A stretch of 64,000 nucleotides of DNA, from the NCBI GenBank assembly GCA_021737145.1, contig JAIPEN010000015.1, positions 36,043 to 100,042 of the forward strand, given 5' to 3'. Made by a program: the position numbers and the translations under genes. Shown here in pieces: positions 27,133-35,609 of the stretch. Position 1 is the stretch's first letter, and each line of letters begins with the position of its first letter. Origin of the DNA: Desulfarculaceae bacterium (GTDB lineage Bacteria; Desulfobacterota; Desulfarculia; Desulfarculales; Desulfarculaceae). A model generated the notes under the pieces. That model saw only the letters and a program-made list of their open reading frames with translations, had not been told where the DNA came from and did not search any database.

Positions 27133-28155
27133 CTACTTGTCCAGGGGGCGGGCAGCTTCCTCGCGGGCGGCCTTGAGCGCGGCCGCGCCGTCCAGGCCCT
27201 TTTTGGTGACCTGCTGGGCATAGCCGGTGAGCACCGGCTCCACCGCCTTTTTCCAGCGGGCGGCCTCGGCCGGGCTCAGGGGGATGAGCTTGCGGCCCTT
27301 GAGCGAGAGGAAGAACTCCCTGCCCTGGCGGTCGGCCTCGTCCCAGGCCTGGCCGGTCTTGGCGATCCAGCGCTGGTTGACCTTGGCGATGGCCTCCTTG
27401 GCCTTGGGGGACAGGGCGTTCCAGCGGTCCTTGTTCATCACCACGAAGAAGGTGGTGGTGTAGCCCACGGGGTAGCACAGGGTGCCGCGCTGAACCACCT
27501 CGCCCAGGCGCCAGCCCTTGTTGGACTCCATGGGGTAGATGGAGCCGTCCACCACCCCCCGGGAAAGGGACTGGTAGCTCTCGGGCATGGGCATGGCCAC
27601 CGGGGTGCCGCCCAGGGCGCTGACCGTGCGGGCCGAGGTGCCGGTGGCCCGGATCTTAAGGCCCTTCAGGTCCTCCAGCTTGGCCACCGGCCGGGTGCGG
27701 GTGAACAACAGTCCTGGCCCGTGGGCGTGCAGGTACATGACCTTCACGTCCTTGAGCTCCTTGGGGTTCATGCGCTTGAAGAAGCGGTTGACCGCCTGGG
27801 TGGCCTGGCCGCCGCTGGTGTAGCCCAGGGGCAGGTCCACCGCCTCCATCACCGGGAAGCGGCCCCGGGTGTAGGCCAGGCAGCCCATGGCCAAATCGGA
27901 GATGCCGTTGACCACGCCGTCGTAGGACTGGTTGGCCTTGGTCAGGGTCTGGCCGGGGAAGTACTGGATCTTCACCTCGCCGCCGGTGGCCTTGGTCACC
28001 TCGTCGCACCAGGCCTGGGCCAGCTTGGATTGGGCGTGGGTGGGGGGAAAGAAGTTGCTGTAGGTCAGGGTGGTGGCGGCCGGCGCGGCCACCGCGGTGA
28101 TGAGACAAAGGGCGAAAGCGCCGAACAGGGCGCGGGCCAGTTTGTGGCTAAACAT
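27133..28155 (-). CDS. Orphan TRAP transporter substrate-binding protein (DctP family)
   Basis: 340 residues with a Sec-type signal peptide (about 1-25, ending APAA). The mature protein begins TTLTYSNFFPPTHAQSKLAQ, a typical DctP opening; LEDLKGLKIRATG and the substrate-carboxylate Arg region are present. No dctQ or dctM lies on either side, so it must use a permease encoded elsewhere. The ATG at 28155 is chosen as the start just before the signal peptide; the longer frame upstream is GC-rich noise. The Pro-rich mature N-terminus and hydrophobic pocket residues are common in DctP proteins of aromatic or branched acid uptake, but the substrate is not predictable. Confidence 0.88.
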   Translation of the reverse strand: MFSHKLARALFGAFALCLITAVAAPAATTLTYSNFFPPTHAQSKLAQAWCDEVTKATGGEVKIQYFPGQTLTKANQSYDGVVNGISDLAMGCLAYTRGRFPVMEAVDLPLGYTSGGQATQAVNRFFKRMNPKELKDVKVMYLHAHGPGLLFTRTRPVAKLEDLKGLKIRATGTSARTVSALGGTPVAMPMPESYQSLSRGVVDGSIYPMESNKGWRLGEVVQRGTLCYPVGYTTTFFVVMNKDRWNALSPKAKEAIAKVNQRWIAKTGQAWDEADRQGREFFLSLKGRKLIPLSPAEAARWKKAVEPVLTGYAQQVTKKGLDGAAALKAAREEAARPLDK

Positions 28156-28503
28156 GATGGACTCCAAAATTGTGGGGCGCCCAGGGCCGAAAAGGCCGGG
28201 CGCGGACATGTCTCTGGCTATAAAGCGGGGGTATGGGTGGTTATATGGGGGTGGTTCAGCCGCGGGGCGGCCGATAGTCGCAGGAATAGAGATAAGCCTG
28301 GGCGTGGGCGCTATGGGATGCGGTGCGGGCCATGGCGAGTTTCGGCTTGATCTCCTTGCCCCGTGGGGCGTCCTGGGCGGCGAGCCCGGTTCGCAGGAGT
28401 ATGTAGCACGGAAGTCCCGGCCTGGCAAGGGGGGTTTTGGGGGGTGGTGCCCGGTGGGCCCGCGGGCTAAGATGAAGGCCGTATTGGAAAAGGCGGCCGG
28501 GGC
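28156..28503. other. Intergenic region between rnc and the orphan dctP
   Basis: 348 bp carrying the minus-strand promoter region for the orphan dctP. It is GC-rich with G-runs (GGGGGGTTTTGGGG). Frames cross it but none has a ribosome-binding site or family resemblance. I see no RNA gene or repeat. Confidence 0.5.
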
Positions 28504-29217
28504 CTAGCCCTCCGGTGCGCGCCAGCAGTCCAGGGCGGCGCGGGCGGCCTCCTGCTCGGCCTCTTTTTTGGAGTGGCCCCGTCCCTGGGCCACGGAGCGG
28601 CCGTCGATGGTCACCGCCACGGTGAAGACCTTGGCATGGTCCGGGCCCTCGGCGGCCAGCAGGTCGTAGACCGGGGTGAGGTGCAGGAATTCTTGCACCT
28701 CCTCTTGCAGGCGGGTCTTGAAGTCTTTTTTTGGGGCGCGTTCCAGGGAGCGCTCGGCCGCCGGGCCCAGCAGTTCCAGGAGCACCTTTCGGGCCGCCTC
28801 CAGGCCGGCGTCCAGGTAGATGGCCGCGGCCAGGGACTCGATCACGTCGGCCAGGATGGAGGGCTTGTCGCGGCCGCCCTGCAGCTCCTCGCCTCGCCCC
28901 AGCAGCAGGCAGGGGCCCACCCCCAGGGTGCGGGCGGTCTCGGCCAGGCGGGCCTCGTTGACCACCCCGGCCCGGGCCTTGGAGAGCTGGCCCTCGCTGG
29001 CCCCGGGAAAGCGGGCGAAGAGCATCTCGGTGATGGCCAGCTCCAGCACCGCGTCGCCCAGAAACTCCAGGCGCTCGTAGCTGTAGCCGGACTCGTCGGG
29101 GTGTTCGTGTATATAAGAGGAATGCCTCAGCGCCTGTTCCAGCAGGGCCGGGTTGCTGAACTCATGGCCCAGGCGGCGGGCAAGTTCCTGAAGGTGTTGA
29201 GTTTGTTCCGGGTCCAA
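28504..29217 (-). CDS. rnc: Ribonuclease III
   Basis: 237 residues. The signature ERLEFLGDAVLEL lies at 48-60, with catalytic Asp/Glu partners in ADVIESLAAAIYLDAG (about 120-135). A double-stranded-RNA-binding domain occupies the C-terminal third (KTRLQEEVQEFLH to GHSKKEAEQEAARAAL). RNase III cleaves double-stranded RNA in rRNA precursors and structured mRNAs. Length and domain order are normal. Era, often downstream of rnc, is not adjacent; the gene appears alone, divergent from the glycan operon at 29328. Confidence 0.96.
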   Translation of the reverse strand: MDPEQTQHLQELARRLGHEFSNPALLEQALRHSSYIHEHPDESGYSYERLEFLGDAVLELAITEMLFARFPGASEGQLSKARAGVVNEARLAETARTLGVGPCLLLGRGEELQGGRDKPSILADVIESLAAAIYLDAGLEAARKVLLELLGPAAERSLERAPKKDFKTRLQEEVQEFLHLTPVYDLLAAEGPDHAKVFTVAVTIDGRSVAQGRGHSKKEAEQEAARAALDCWRAPEG

Positions 29218-29327
29218 GGATATCCTCCGCCAGCAGTATCGGCCCTGGGGCCGCGATTGTCAAACCAGGGGCGCCCGCGCCGGGCAAAACTTGACGGGCG
29301 GTTTCCCACAGCGTATGAAGGGGCAGC

Positions 29328-30437
29328 ATGAAGCCTCTGAACATAATTCACAGCGAATGGTCCAACGGCTGGGGGGGCCAGGAGATCCGCATACTCACCG
29401 AGTGCCAGGGCATGGCCGCCCGGGGGCACCGGGTGGCCCTGTGCGGCTGCCCGGAGGGCAAGCTGCGGCAGGCCGCCGAGGCCGCGGGCCTGACCTTCCA
29501 CCCCCTGGCCATGCGCGGCCCCTGGGACCTTCCGGCCATCCGGGGCCTGATGGGCCTGATGAAGCGCGAGCGCACCGACATCCTCAACACCCACTCCTCG
29601 GTGGACGGCTGGGTGGGAGGCATGGCCTCGCGTTTGGCCGGGGTGGCCAACGTGCGCACCCGGCACCTCTCGGCCAAGGTGCCCAACCATCCCTTCAACT
29701 TCGTCTATCGCCTGCCCCAGGCGGTGACCACCACCGGCGAGGGCATCCGGCGGCATCTGATCCAGGACTACGGCCTGCCCGGGCAGCGGGTGGCCTCCAT
29801 CCCCACCGGGGTGGACACCGGCCGCTACGCCCCGGCCGAGCCCGACCCGGCGCTGGCTGCCGAGCTGGGCCTGACCCCGGGGGTGCCGGTGGTGGCCATC
29901 GTGGCCATCCTGCGCTCCTGGAAGCGCCACGACCTTTTTCTGGAAATGGCCAAGGAGCTTTTGGAGGCCGGGCGCCGGGCTCAGTTCATGCTGGTGGGCG
30001 GGGGGCCCAAGGAGCAGGAGATTCGCGGCCTGGTAAAGAGCATGGGCCTGTGGGACGCGGTGCGCATGACCGGCATGCGCCAGGACGTGGAGCGCATCCT
30101 GCCCCTGTGCGACGCCTGCGTGCTGGCCAGCGACAAGAACGAGGGGGTGCCCCAGGCGGTGTTGCAGCAGATGTCCGCCCAGCGGCCGGTGGTGGCCGCC
30201 GACGCGGGCGACGTGGGCCAGGTGGTTCGGGACATGGACACCGGCCTATTGGTGGAGCCGGGCAGCGCTTCGGCCCTGGCCCAAGGGGTGGCCCGCCTGC
30301 TGGACGACCCCGAGTTGGCCGCCCGCCTGGGCCGCCAGGGGCGGGAGATGGTCTTGGCCAGCTACTCCCTGGAGGCCATGCTTGAGGCCACCGAGGAGGT
30401 CTACGCCAAGGTGCTGGCCGCCAAGGGGGCCGCATGA
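29328..30437 (+). CDS. Glycosyltransferase family 4
   Basis: 369 residues of GT-B fold. The N-terminal domain starts with the IIHSEWSNGWGGQEIRIL acceptor-domain segment (Gly-rich loop), and the C-terminal GT1/GT4 domain has RSWKRHDLFLEMAKELL, MLVGGGPKEQEIR and the donor-binding E-x7-E region (SDKNEGVPQAVLQQMSAQRPVV). It should transfer a sugar from a nucleotide-sugar donor onto LPS or capsule precursors in the cytoplasm. The stop overlaps the next gene (ATGA), and a GT2 gene follows, forming a three-gene glycan operon. Confidence 0.9.
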   Translation: MKPLNIIHSEWSNGWGGQEIRILTECQGMAARGHRVALCGCPEGKLRQAAEAAGLTFHPLAMRGPWDLPAIRGLMGLMKRERTDILNTHSSVDGWVGGMASRLAGVANVRTRHLSAKVPNHPFNFVYRLPQAVTTTGEGIRRHLIQDYGLPGQRVASIPTGVDTGRYAPAEPDPALAAELGLTPGVPVVAIVAILRSWKRHDLFLEMAKELLEAGRRAQFMLVGGGPKEQEIRGLVKSMGLWDAVRMTGMRQDVERILPLCDACVLASDKNEGVPQAVLQQMSAQRPVVAADAGDVGQVVRDMDTGLLVEPGSASALAQGVARLLDDPELAARLGRQGREMVLASYSLEAMLEATEEVYAKVLAAKGAA

Positions 30438-31216
30438 GCTGGTGGTGGGCGGCTTTGGCCGGCCTGGGGGCGGCCGGCTTTTCGGCCCGCTGGCATTGGT
30501 GGCGGCCCCGCCAAGAGGGCGCGCCGGTGCTGATGTATCACCAGATCCGCGAGGACACCGAGAACACCCCCCTGCCCAAGCTCCGGGTGCGGCCCGGCAA
30601 GCTGGCGGCCCAGCTGGATTATCTGCAAGGCCACGGCTGGCAGGGCATCAGCCTGGGCCGGGCCCTGGGGCCGGACCGGCCGGCCAAGGCCGCGGTGCTC
30701 ACCTTTGACGACGCGTACCAGGATTTTTACGACACCGCCTGGCCCATCATCAAACAACGGGGCATGAGCGCCACGGTGTTCGTGGTCACCAGCCAGATCG
30801 GGGGGGCCAACCTGTGGGACGCGGGCAAGGGCATACCGACCGCGCCCCTGATGAGCCGGGAGCAGATACAGGATCTGGCCGCCCAGGGGGTGGAGTTCGG
30901 GGGGCACGGCCACGAGCACGTGGACCTGACCAGCCTGGATGATGCGGCCCTGGCCCAAAACCTGGCCGCCTGCCGCGACCGCCTGAGCGATATCCTGGGC
31001 CAGCCGCCCAAGGTGTTCTCCTATCCCTATGGCAGCTTCGACCACCGGGTGCGGCACGCGGTGAAAGCGGCCGGCTTCACGGCGGCCTGCTCCACCAGGC
31101 CCGGGATGCTCTCGGCGGCTTCGGACCCCCTGGCCATCGGGCGCATTATCGTCAAGCGCTCGGACACGGGGCTGGATTTCTCTCTCAAGCTGACCCGCGC
31201 CAAGAGCCGATGGTAG
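30434..31216 (+). CDS. Polysaccharide deacetylase (NodB homology) family protein
   Basis: 260 residues. After a short N-terminal hydrophobic segment (residues 1-18, possible membrane anchor), the NodB domain shows VLTFDDAYQDFYD (motif 1, catalytic and metal Asp), the H-x3-H metal motif in FGGHGHEHVDL, and YPYGSFDHRV (motif 3). Such enzymes remove acetyl groups from sugars of LPS, capsule or peptidoglycan at the membrane. It is coupled to the GT4 gene and followed 10 nt later by a WaaE-like GT2 gene, so the target is probably an LPS-core or capsule intermediate. Confidence 0.88.
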   Translation: MSWWWAALAGLGAAGFSARWHWWRPRQEGAPVLMYHQIREDTENTPLPKLRVRPGKLAAQLDYLQGHGWQGISLGRALGPDRPAKAAVLTFDDAYQDFYDTAWPIIKQRGMSATVFVVTSQIGGANLWDAGKGIPTAPLMSREQIQDLAAQGVEFGGHGHEHVDLTSLDDAALAQNLAACRDRLSDILGQPPKVFSYPYGSFDHRVRHAVKAAGFTAACSTRPGMLSAASDPLAIGRIIVKRSDTGLDFSLKLTRAKSRW

Positions 31217-31226
31217 GCTAAGAGCC

Positions 31227-31994
31227 ATGTTAAAGCTGTCGGTGGCCATAATCGTTCAGAACGAGGAGAAGAACCTGCCCCGCTGGATCAAGTCGGTGGC
31301 CCCGGTGGCCGACGAGATCGTGGCCGTGGACTCGGGCTCGTCCGACCGCACCGTGGAGCTGTTGGAGCAGGCCGGGGCCAAGGTGTTTCACCGCGCCTGG
31401 ACCGGCTATGCCGACCAGCGCAACTTTCTGGCCGAGAAGTGCGGCGGCGACTGGATATTGATGCTGGACGCCGACGAGGTGATCAACGACCAGTGCGCCG
31501 CGGTGCTCAGAGGTTTCAAGGCCAATCCCGAGCCCGAGGTCGACGGCTATCAGCTGCCCTCGCGGGTGTGGTTCTTTGGGCATCGCCTGCGCTGGGGCGG
31601 CTTTTACCAGGAGTGGAACCTGCGCCTCTACCGCCGCAACAAGGGCCGCTGGGCCCGGCAGGAGGTGCACGAGCGCCTGGAGGTGGAGGGCGAGGTGGGG
31701 CGGCTGGACACCTGCCTCTACGACCACCACTCCTACGATTCGGTGGAGGATTACCGCCAGCGCACGGTGCGCTACGCCGAGGCCGGGGCCCGGGCCATGC
31801 TGGCCGCGGGGCGGGGGGACGGCAAGCTGAGCGGGGCTTTGCACGCCGCCTGGAATTTCTTTAACAGGTACCTGTTGCACCTGGGTTTTTTGGACGGGGC
31901 CGCCGGATGGCACGCCGCGCGCATGGAGGCGGTCTACACCTGGAAGAAATACAGCCGCCTGGCCGGGCTCAGGGCGGAGCGAAAGGGGGGGTGA
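31227..31994 (+). CDS. WaaE/KdtX-like glycosyltransferase family 2
   Basis: 255 residues. GT-A fold with SVAIIVQNEEKNLPRWI, DEIVAVDSGSSDRT and the DxD-type metal motif LMLDADEV. The order of motifs, YADQRNFLAE and the RLYRRNKGRWARQEVHERL segment resemble the WaaE/KdtX group, which adds a glucose or heptose branch to the LPS inner core. It closes the GT4-deacetylase-GT2 operon. A precise acceptor cannot be given. Confidence 0.9.
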   Translation: MLKLSVAIIVQNEEKNLPRWIKSVAPVADEIVAVDSGSSDRTVELLEQAGAKVFHRAWTGYADQRNFLAEKCGGDWILMLDADEVINDQCAAVLRGFKANPEPEVDGYQLPSRVWFFGHRLRWGGFYQEWNLRLYRRNKGRWARQEVHERLEVEGEVGRLDTCLYDHHSYDSVEDYRQRTVRYAEAGARAMLAAGRGDGKLSGALHAAWNFFNRYLLHLGFLDGAAGWHAARMEAVYTWKKYSRLAGLRAERKGG

Positions 31995-32022
31995 TCCCCC
32001 TGCCCGGCCGTCTACTTTAGGC

Positions 32023-32051
32023 TTGACACCGCTGGGCACTCTATTTAAGGT
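32023..32051 (+). promoter_or_regulatory. Candidate promoter upstream of sat
   Basis: A perfect TTGACA -35 box lies at 32023-32028. The -10 element is weak: TATTTAAGG starts 13 bp later, while TAAGGT sits at the optimal 17-bp spacing. A start here would give a leader of about 245 nt before sat. Confidence 0.4.
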
Positions 32052-32100
32052 AGCCAAGACTCGTATAAACCGGAGCATTAGCCACCTGGGCGGCGAGTCC

Positions 32101-32305
32101 ATGATCAGCCGCCGGGACGAGTATGCAGGGCCTAAGGGGCCCAAAGTTTTTGACCACCAAAGTGCCAAAAGGCACAAAGTGGGCTTCGCAAGCTACGCCG
32201 GGCCGCCAGGGTCCGGGTATTGAAGATCGATAGGAAATACCCCGCCGCACCCGGCGGGCGCCCCGGCGTGGGGCGCATGTAACCAGCGTAAGGAGGCTTA
32301 AGTAA
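32101..32305 (+). promoter_or_regulatory. Structured 5' leader of sat
   Basis: The gap between 31995 and sat is 311 bp. The leader contains a nested two-stem hairpin: CCAC(32154)-CAAA-GTGCC-AAAA-GGCAC-AAA-GTGG(32182), an inner 5-bp and an outer 4-bp stem separated by a nearly symmetrical A-rich internal loop. A GGGCC/GGCCC hairpin precedes it. A 40-codon frame (ATG at 32101, stop at 32223) crosses it but has no ribosome-binding site. AAGGAGG at about 32290 serves sat. Confidence 0.45.
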
Positions 32306-33505
32306 ATGGCACTTATCAAACCCCATGGCGGCGGAAATTTGAAGCCGCTGTTCGTGATGGACGAGGCTCAGCGCGCCGACCTGGCCAAGGAGGCCATGTC
32401 GCTGCCTTCGATCACCGTCAGCTCCGCCGCGGCCGGCAACGCCGTGATGCTGGGCGGTGGCTACTTCACCCCCCTGGACGGCTACATGACCAAGGCCGAC
32501 GCCCTGGGCGTTGCCAAGGAAATGAAGACCGCTTCCGGCCTGTTCTGGCCCACCCCGGTGCTGAACATGGTCGAGGACGCCGGCTCCATCAAGGCCGGCG
32601 ACCGCATCGCCCTGCGCGACCCCAACGTGGCCGGCAACCCGGTTCTGGCCATTCAGGATGTCACGGCCGTCGAGAGCTTCACCGACGACGAGATGGCCAT
32701 GATGACCGACAAGATCTACCGCACCGACGACACGGCCCACCCCGGCGTCGCCGCCTTCAACGCCTCGGGCAAGACCTGCATCGCCGGTCCCATCAAGGTG
32801 CTGAACTACTCCTACTTCGATAAGGACTTCGAGGGCACCTTCAAGACCGCCTACGAGATCCGCGCGGACATGGAGAAGCTGGGCTGGTCCAAGGTCGTGG
32901 CCTTCCAGACCCGCAACCCGATGCACCGGGCCCACGAAGAGCTTTGCCGCATGGCTTATAACGATCTGAGCTGCGACGGCATCCTGATCCACATGCTCCT
33001 GGGCAAGCTGAAAAAGGGCGACATCCCGGCCGACGTGCGCGACGCCTGCATCCGCAAGATGGTGGAGCTCTACTTCGAGCCCAACACCGTGCTGGTGACC
33101 GGTTACGGCTTCGACATGCTCTACGCCGGCCCCCGCGAGGCCGTGCTGCACGCCGTTTTCCGTCAGAACACCGGCTGCACCCACTTGATCGTGGGCCGCG
33201 ACCACGCCGGCGTGGGCGACTATTACGGCGGCTTCGACGCCCAGACCATCTTCGACGACGAGGTGCCGGCCGGCTCCCTGGACATCGAGATCTACAAGGC
33301 CGACCACACCGCCTACTCCAAGAAGCTGGACAAGGTCATCATGATGAAGGACGCCCCCGAGGGTCACACCATGGAGGACTTCGTCCTGCTGTCGGGCACC
33401 AAGGTCCGCGAGATGCTGGGCCAGGGCATCGCGCCCCCGCCCGAGTTCTCCCGCCCCGAGGTGGCCAAGATCCTGATGGACTACTATCAGTCCATCGACA
33501 AGTAA
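32306..33505 (+). CDS. sat: Sulfate adenylyltransferase (ATP sulfurylase), dissimilatory type
   Basis: 399-residue enzyme making APS from ATP and sulfate, the activation step of sulfate respiration. Active-site motifs are QTRNPMHRAHEE (residues 201-212, the HxxH-type nucleotide site) and GRDHAGVGDYYG (about 297-308). Length matches the homo-oligomeric single-domain ATP sulfurylases of sulfate reducers and lacks an APS-kinase fusion. An AAGGAGG site lies 10 nt before the ATG. Its GC and codon use (many GGC, GCC, AAG) are those of a highly expressed gene. aprAB and qmo genes are not adjacent; sat is a solo gene with its own leader and terminator. Confidence 0.97.
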   Translation: MALIKPHGGGNLKPLFVMDEAQRADLAKEAMSLPSITVSSAAAGNAVMLGGGYFTPLDGYMTKADALGVAKEMKTASGLFWPTPVLNMVEDAGSIKAGDRIALRDPNVAGNPVLAIQDVTAVESFTDDEMAMMTDKIYRTDDTAHPGVAAFNASGKTCIAGPIKVLNYSYFDKDFEGTFKTAYEIRADMEKLGWSKVVAFQTRNPMHRAHEELCRMAYNDLSCDGILIHMLLGKLKKGDIPADVRDACIRKMVELYFEPNTVLVTGYGFDMLYAGPREAVLHAVFRQNTGCTHLIVGRDHAGVGDYYGGFDAQTIFDDEVPAGSLDIEIYKADHTAYSKKLDKVIMMKDAPEGHTMEDFVLLSGTKVREMLGQGIAPPPEFSRPEVAKILMDYYQSIDK

Positions 33506-33551
33506 GCCGCCTGACGCCTAGCGGCCCCGGCCGCTGAGCGACCAAGCAAGC

Positions 33552-33592
33552 AAACCCGGCCTCTGGTGAAAACCAGGGGCCGGGTTCTTTTT
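33552..33592 (+). terminator. Rho-independent terminator of sat
   Basis: AACCCGGCC-T-CTGGT pairs with ACCAG-G-GGCCGGGTT around a GAAA loop (one small bulge) and is followed by CTTTTT. It separates sat from the tandem repeat region. Confidence 0.92.
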
Positions 33593-33636
33593 GGGGCGGG
33601 GGTGTCGAGGGAGGCGCGGCTGGCGGAGGTGTCAGG

Positions 33637-33950
33637 CCCGGACCCCGGACGACTCCAGAGGGAGATAAGAAAGAAAGGGGCATTTTTTGCCGGAGTCACC
33701 CGGGGGCCGGCATAAGGGGCGAGGCAAATGAGGGGGGTTCGTTGGCGTGGCGGCCTCGCTGACCTGGGCGAGCGGAGATAGGTTGGACAATATATCAACC
33801 GGCCCGCAAGAGGCAGGCCTGGGCGGTGCGGGAAGATGCCGGCCCCGAGGCGACCCCGACGGAGGGGGGGGAGGAAAGAGGGCGGCTCGCTCATTGGGAA
33901 AGCAAGCAGGCAGGTGTAGGGGCGGGGTTTATTCTCGGGGTCGTCTCCGG
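33637..33950 (+). repeat. 313-bp tandem unit, copy 1
   Basis: First copy of a direct repeat with a spacing of 313 nt: GACTCCAGAG is at 33651 and again at 33964, and GGTTGGACAATATATCAACC is at 33781 and again at 34094. Identity by eye is high (roughly nine in ten positions). Landmarks are an A/G-rich tract, a T-run hairpin (GGCATTTTTTGCC), the GGTTG...CAACC hairpin and a long G-run. Open frames exist on both strands, but a 1-nt length difference in the G-run between the copies would shift any frame, so I treat it as non-coding. Confidence 0.85.
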
Positions 33951-34250
33951 CCCGGACCCGGACGACTCCAGAGGGGGGAAAGAAAGAAAAAGGCGTTTTT
34001 TGTCGGAGTCACCCGGGGGCCGGCATAAGGGACGAGGCGAATGAGGGGGGTTCGTTGGCGGGGCGGTCTCGCTGACCTGGGCGAGCGGAGATGGGTTGGA
34101 CAATATATCAACCGGCCCGCAAGAGGCAGGCCTGGGCGATGCGGGAAGATGCCGGCCCCGAGGCGACCCCGACGGAGGGGGGTGGGGGAAAGAGGGCGGC
34201 TCGCTTATTGGGAAAGCAAGCAGGCAAATGTAGGGGCGGGATTCCGGGCA
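33951..34250 (+). repeat. 313-bp tandem unit, copy 2
   Basis: Second copy, directly adjoining the first. The matching T-run hairpin reads GGCGTTTTTTGTC, in which the changes leave G-U pairs possible on the plus strand. The GGTTGGACAATATATCAACC block is unchanged. Similarity fades after about 34250; the remaining 190 bp before the aminotransferase gene at 34439 are unique and hold its probable promoter (AT-rich TTAGAATAATTCAGG at about 34367). Confidence 0.85.
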
Positions 34251-34438
34251 AAAGCGGCTGGCCCTGGCCGCTTGGCCTTTTTATTGCCAACTCTTTTATT
34301 CCGGCTCATCTCCAAGGACATCCCTTAACCGAACCGCCCGGATGGTGGCGAGGGCCGCCTGATGGGTTAGAATAATTCAGGCCCCTGAACAGGGCCGCGC
34401 AGCAACCCGGCAACCCCACGGAGAAATCGAGCCCAGCC

Positions 34439-35596
34439 ATGCAGTTCATCGACCTGGCCGCCCAGCAGAAGCGCATCCGCAAGAAGATCGAGCAAAACCT
34501 CAAGCGGGTGCTGGACCACGGGGCCTATGTGATGGGCCCGGAGGTGGACGAGCTGGAGCAGCGCCTGGCCGGCATGGCGGGCGTAAAGCACGCCCTGGGC
34601 TGCGCCTCGGGCACCGACGCCCTGCTGTTGGCCCTGATGGCCTTAGGGATAGGCCCGGGCGACGCGGTCTTGGTGCCGTCCTTCACCTTTTTCGCCAGCG
34701 CCGAGACGGTGAGCCTGGTGGGCGCGGTGCCGGTGTTCGTGGATATCAGCAGCGAGGATTTCAACCTGGACCCGGTGAAGCTGGAGCGGGCGGTGGTGGC
34801 CCTGCGCAAGAACGACCCGCGCCTGCATCCCCTGCCCGAGCTGGGCGGCGGGCCGCTGAAGCCCAAGGCGGTGATCGCGGTGGACCTCTACGGCCTGCCG
34901 GCCGACTACGCGGCCATCAACCGCATCGCCGACAACGAGGGCCTCACGGTCATCGAGGACGCGGCCCAGTCCCTGGGGGGCAGCCGCCAAGGCAAGGCGG
35001 CCGGTTCCCTGGGCGCGGTGGGCTGCACCTCCTTTTACCCGGCCAAGCCCCTGGGGGCCTACGGCGAGGCGGGCATGGTCTTTACCGACGACGATGATCT
35101 GGCCGGGACCATGACCTCGCTGAGGGTGCACGGCAGCGGCCACCATTCCTACGAGCATCTATACATCGGGCTCAACGCCCGCTTGGACACCATGCAGGCG
35201 GCGGTGCTTTTGGCCAAGCTGGACATCTTTTCCGAGGAGCTGGAGCTGCGGGCTCAGGCGGCTGCCCGCTACACCGAGCTGCTGGCCGAGTCTCAGGTGG
35301 AGACCCCGGCGCTGCCCGAGGGCTGCGCGTCGGCCTGGGCCCAATACACCGTATTGGCCAAGGACCATGAGCACCGCGCGGCCCTGCGCGACAAGCTGGC
35401 CGAGGCCGATGTGCCCACCGCGGTGCACTACCCCGCGCCGGTGCACCTGCAGCCGGTGTACGAGCACCTGGGCTACCGCCAGGGCGATTTCCCGGTGGCC
35501 GAGTTCACCGCCGGGCGGGTGTTCAGCCTGCCCATGCACCCCTATCTGAAGCCGGCGGATCAGAAGAAGATCGCCGGGCTGCTGCAAAAGGGGTAG
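34439..35596 (+). CDS. DegT/DnrJ/EryC1/StrS-family aminotransferase (WbpE/WlbC-like)
   Basis: 385-residue PLP enzyme. It starts with MQFIDLAAQQKRI, typical for aminotransferases acting on UDP-3-keto-GlcNAc-uronate (WbpE/WlbC). ASGTDALLLALMALGIG, PSFTFFASAET, VIEDAAQSLGG and FYPAKPLGAYGEAG with the Schiff-base Lys are present. It would aminate a keto-nucleotide sugar used for surface glycans. It differs from the 13140 family member, so two pathways or two steps are served. The cyclase gene follows 13 nt downstream, probably co-transcribed. The ribosome-binding site is weak (GGAGAAA about 15 nt upstream). Confidence 0.9.
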   Translation: MQFIDLAAQQKRIRKKIEQNLKRVLDHGAYVMGPEVDELEQRLAGMAGVKHALGCASGTDALLLALMALGIGPGDAVLVPSFTFFASAETVSLVGAVPVFVDISSEDFNLDPVKLERAVVALRKNDPRLHPLPELGGGPLKPKAVIAVDLYGLPADYAAINRIADNEGLTVIEDAAQSLGGSRQGKAAGSLGAVGCTSFYPAKPLGAYGEAGMVFTDDDDLAGTMTSLRVHGSGHHSYEHLYIGLNARLDTMQAAVLLAKLDIFSEELELRAQAAARYTELLAESQVETPALPEGCASAWAQYTVLAKDHEHRAALRDKLAEADVPTAVHYPAPVHLQPVYEHLGYRQGDFPVAEFTAGRVFSLPMHPYLKPADQKKIAGLLQKG

Positions 35597-35609
35597 GGGC
35601 CGGGCGGCG

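Noticed and set aside
33487..34111. Open frames on both strands over the tandem repeat, including minus-strand frames with similar Arg/Pro-rich products
   Set aside because: The two copies differ by a 1-nt length change that shifts frames, and no ribosome-binding sites or family similarity are seen. GC-rich repeats give such frames by chance.
34380..34438. Sequence resembling a SAM-type riboswitch (CAGCAACCCGGCAACCCC) before the aminotransferase at 34439
   Set aside because: Only a short stretch resembles the family and the full paired core is not found by eye. The downstream gene is not a sulfur amino-acid gene. A covariance-model search (Infernal with Rfam SAM models) would decide it.
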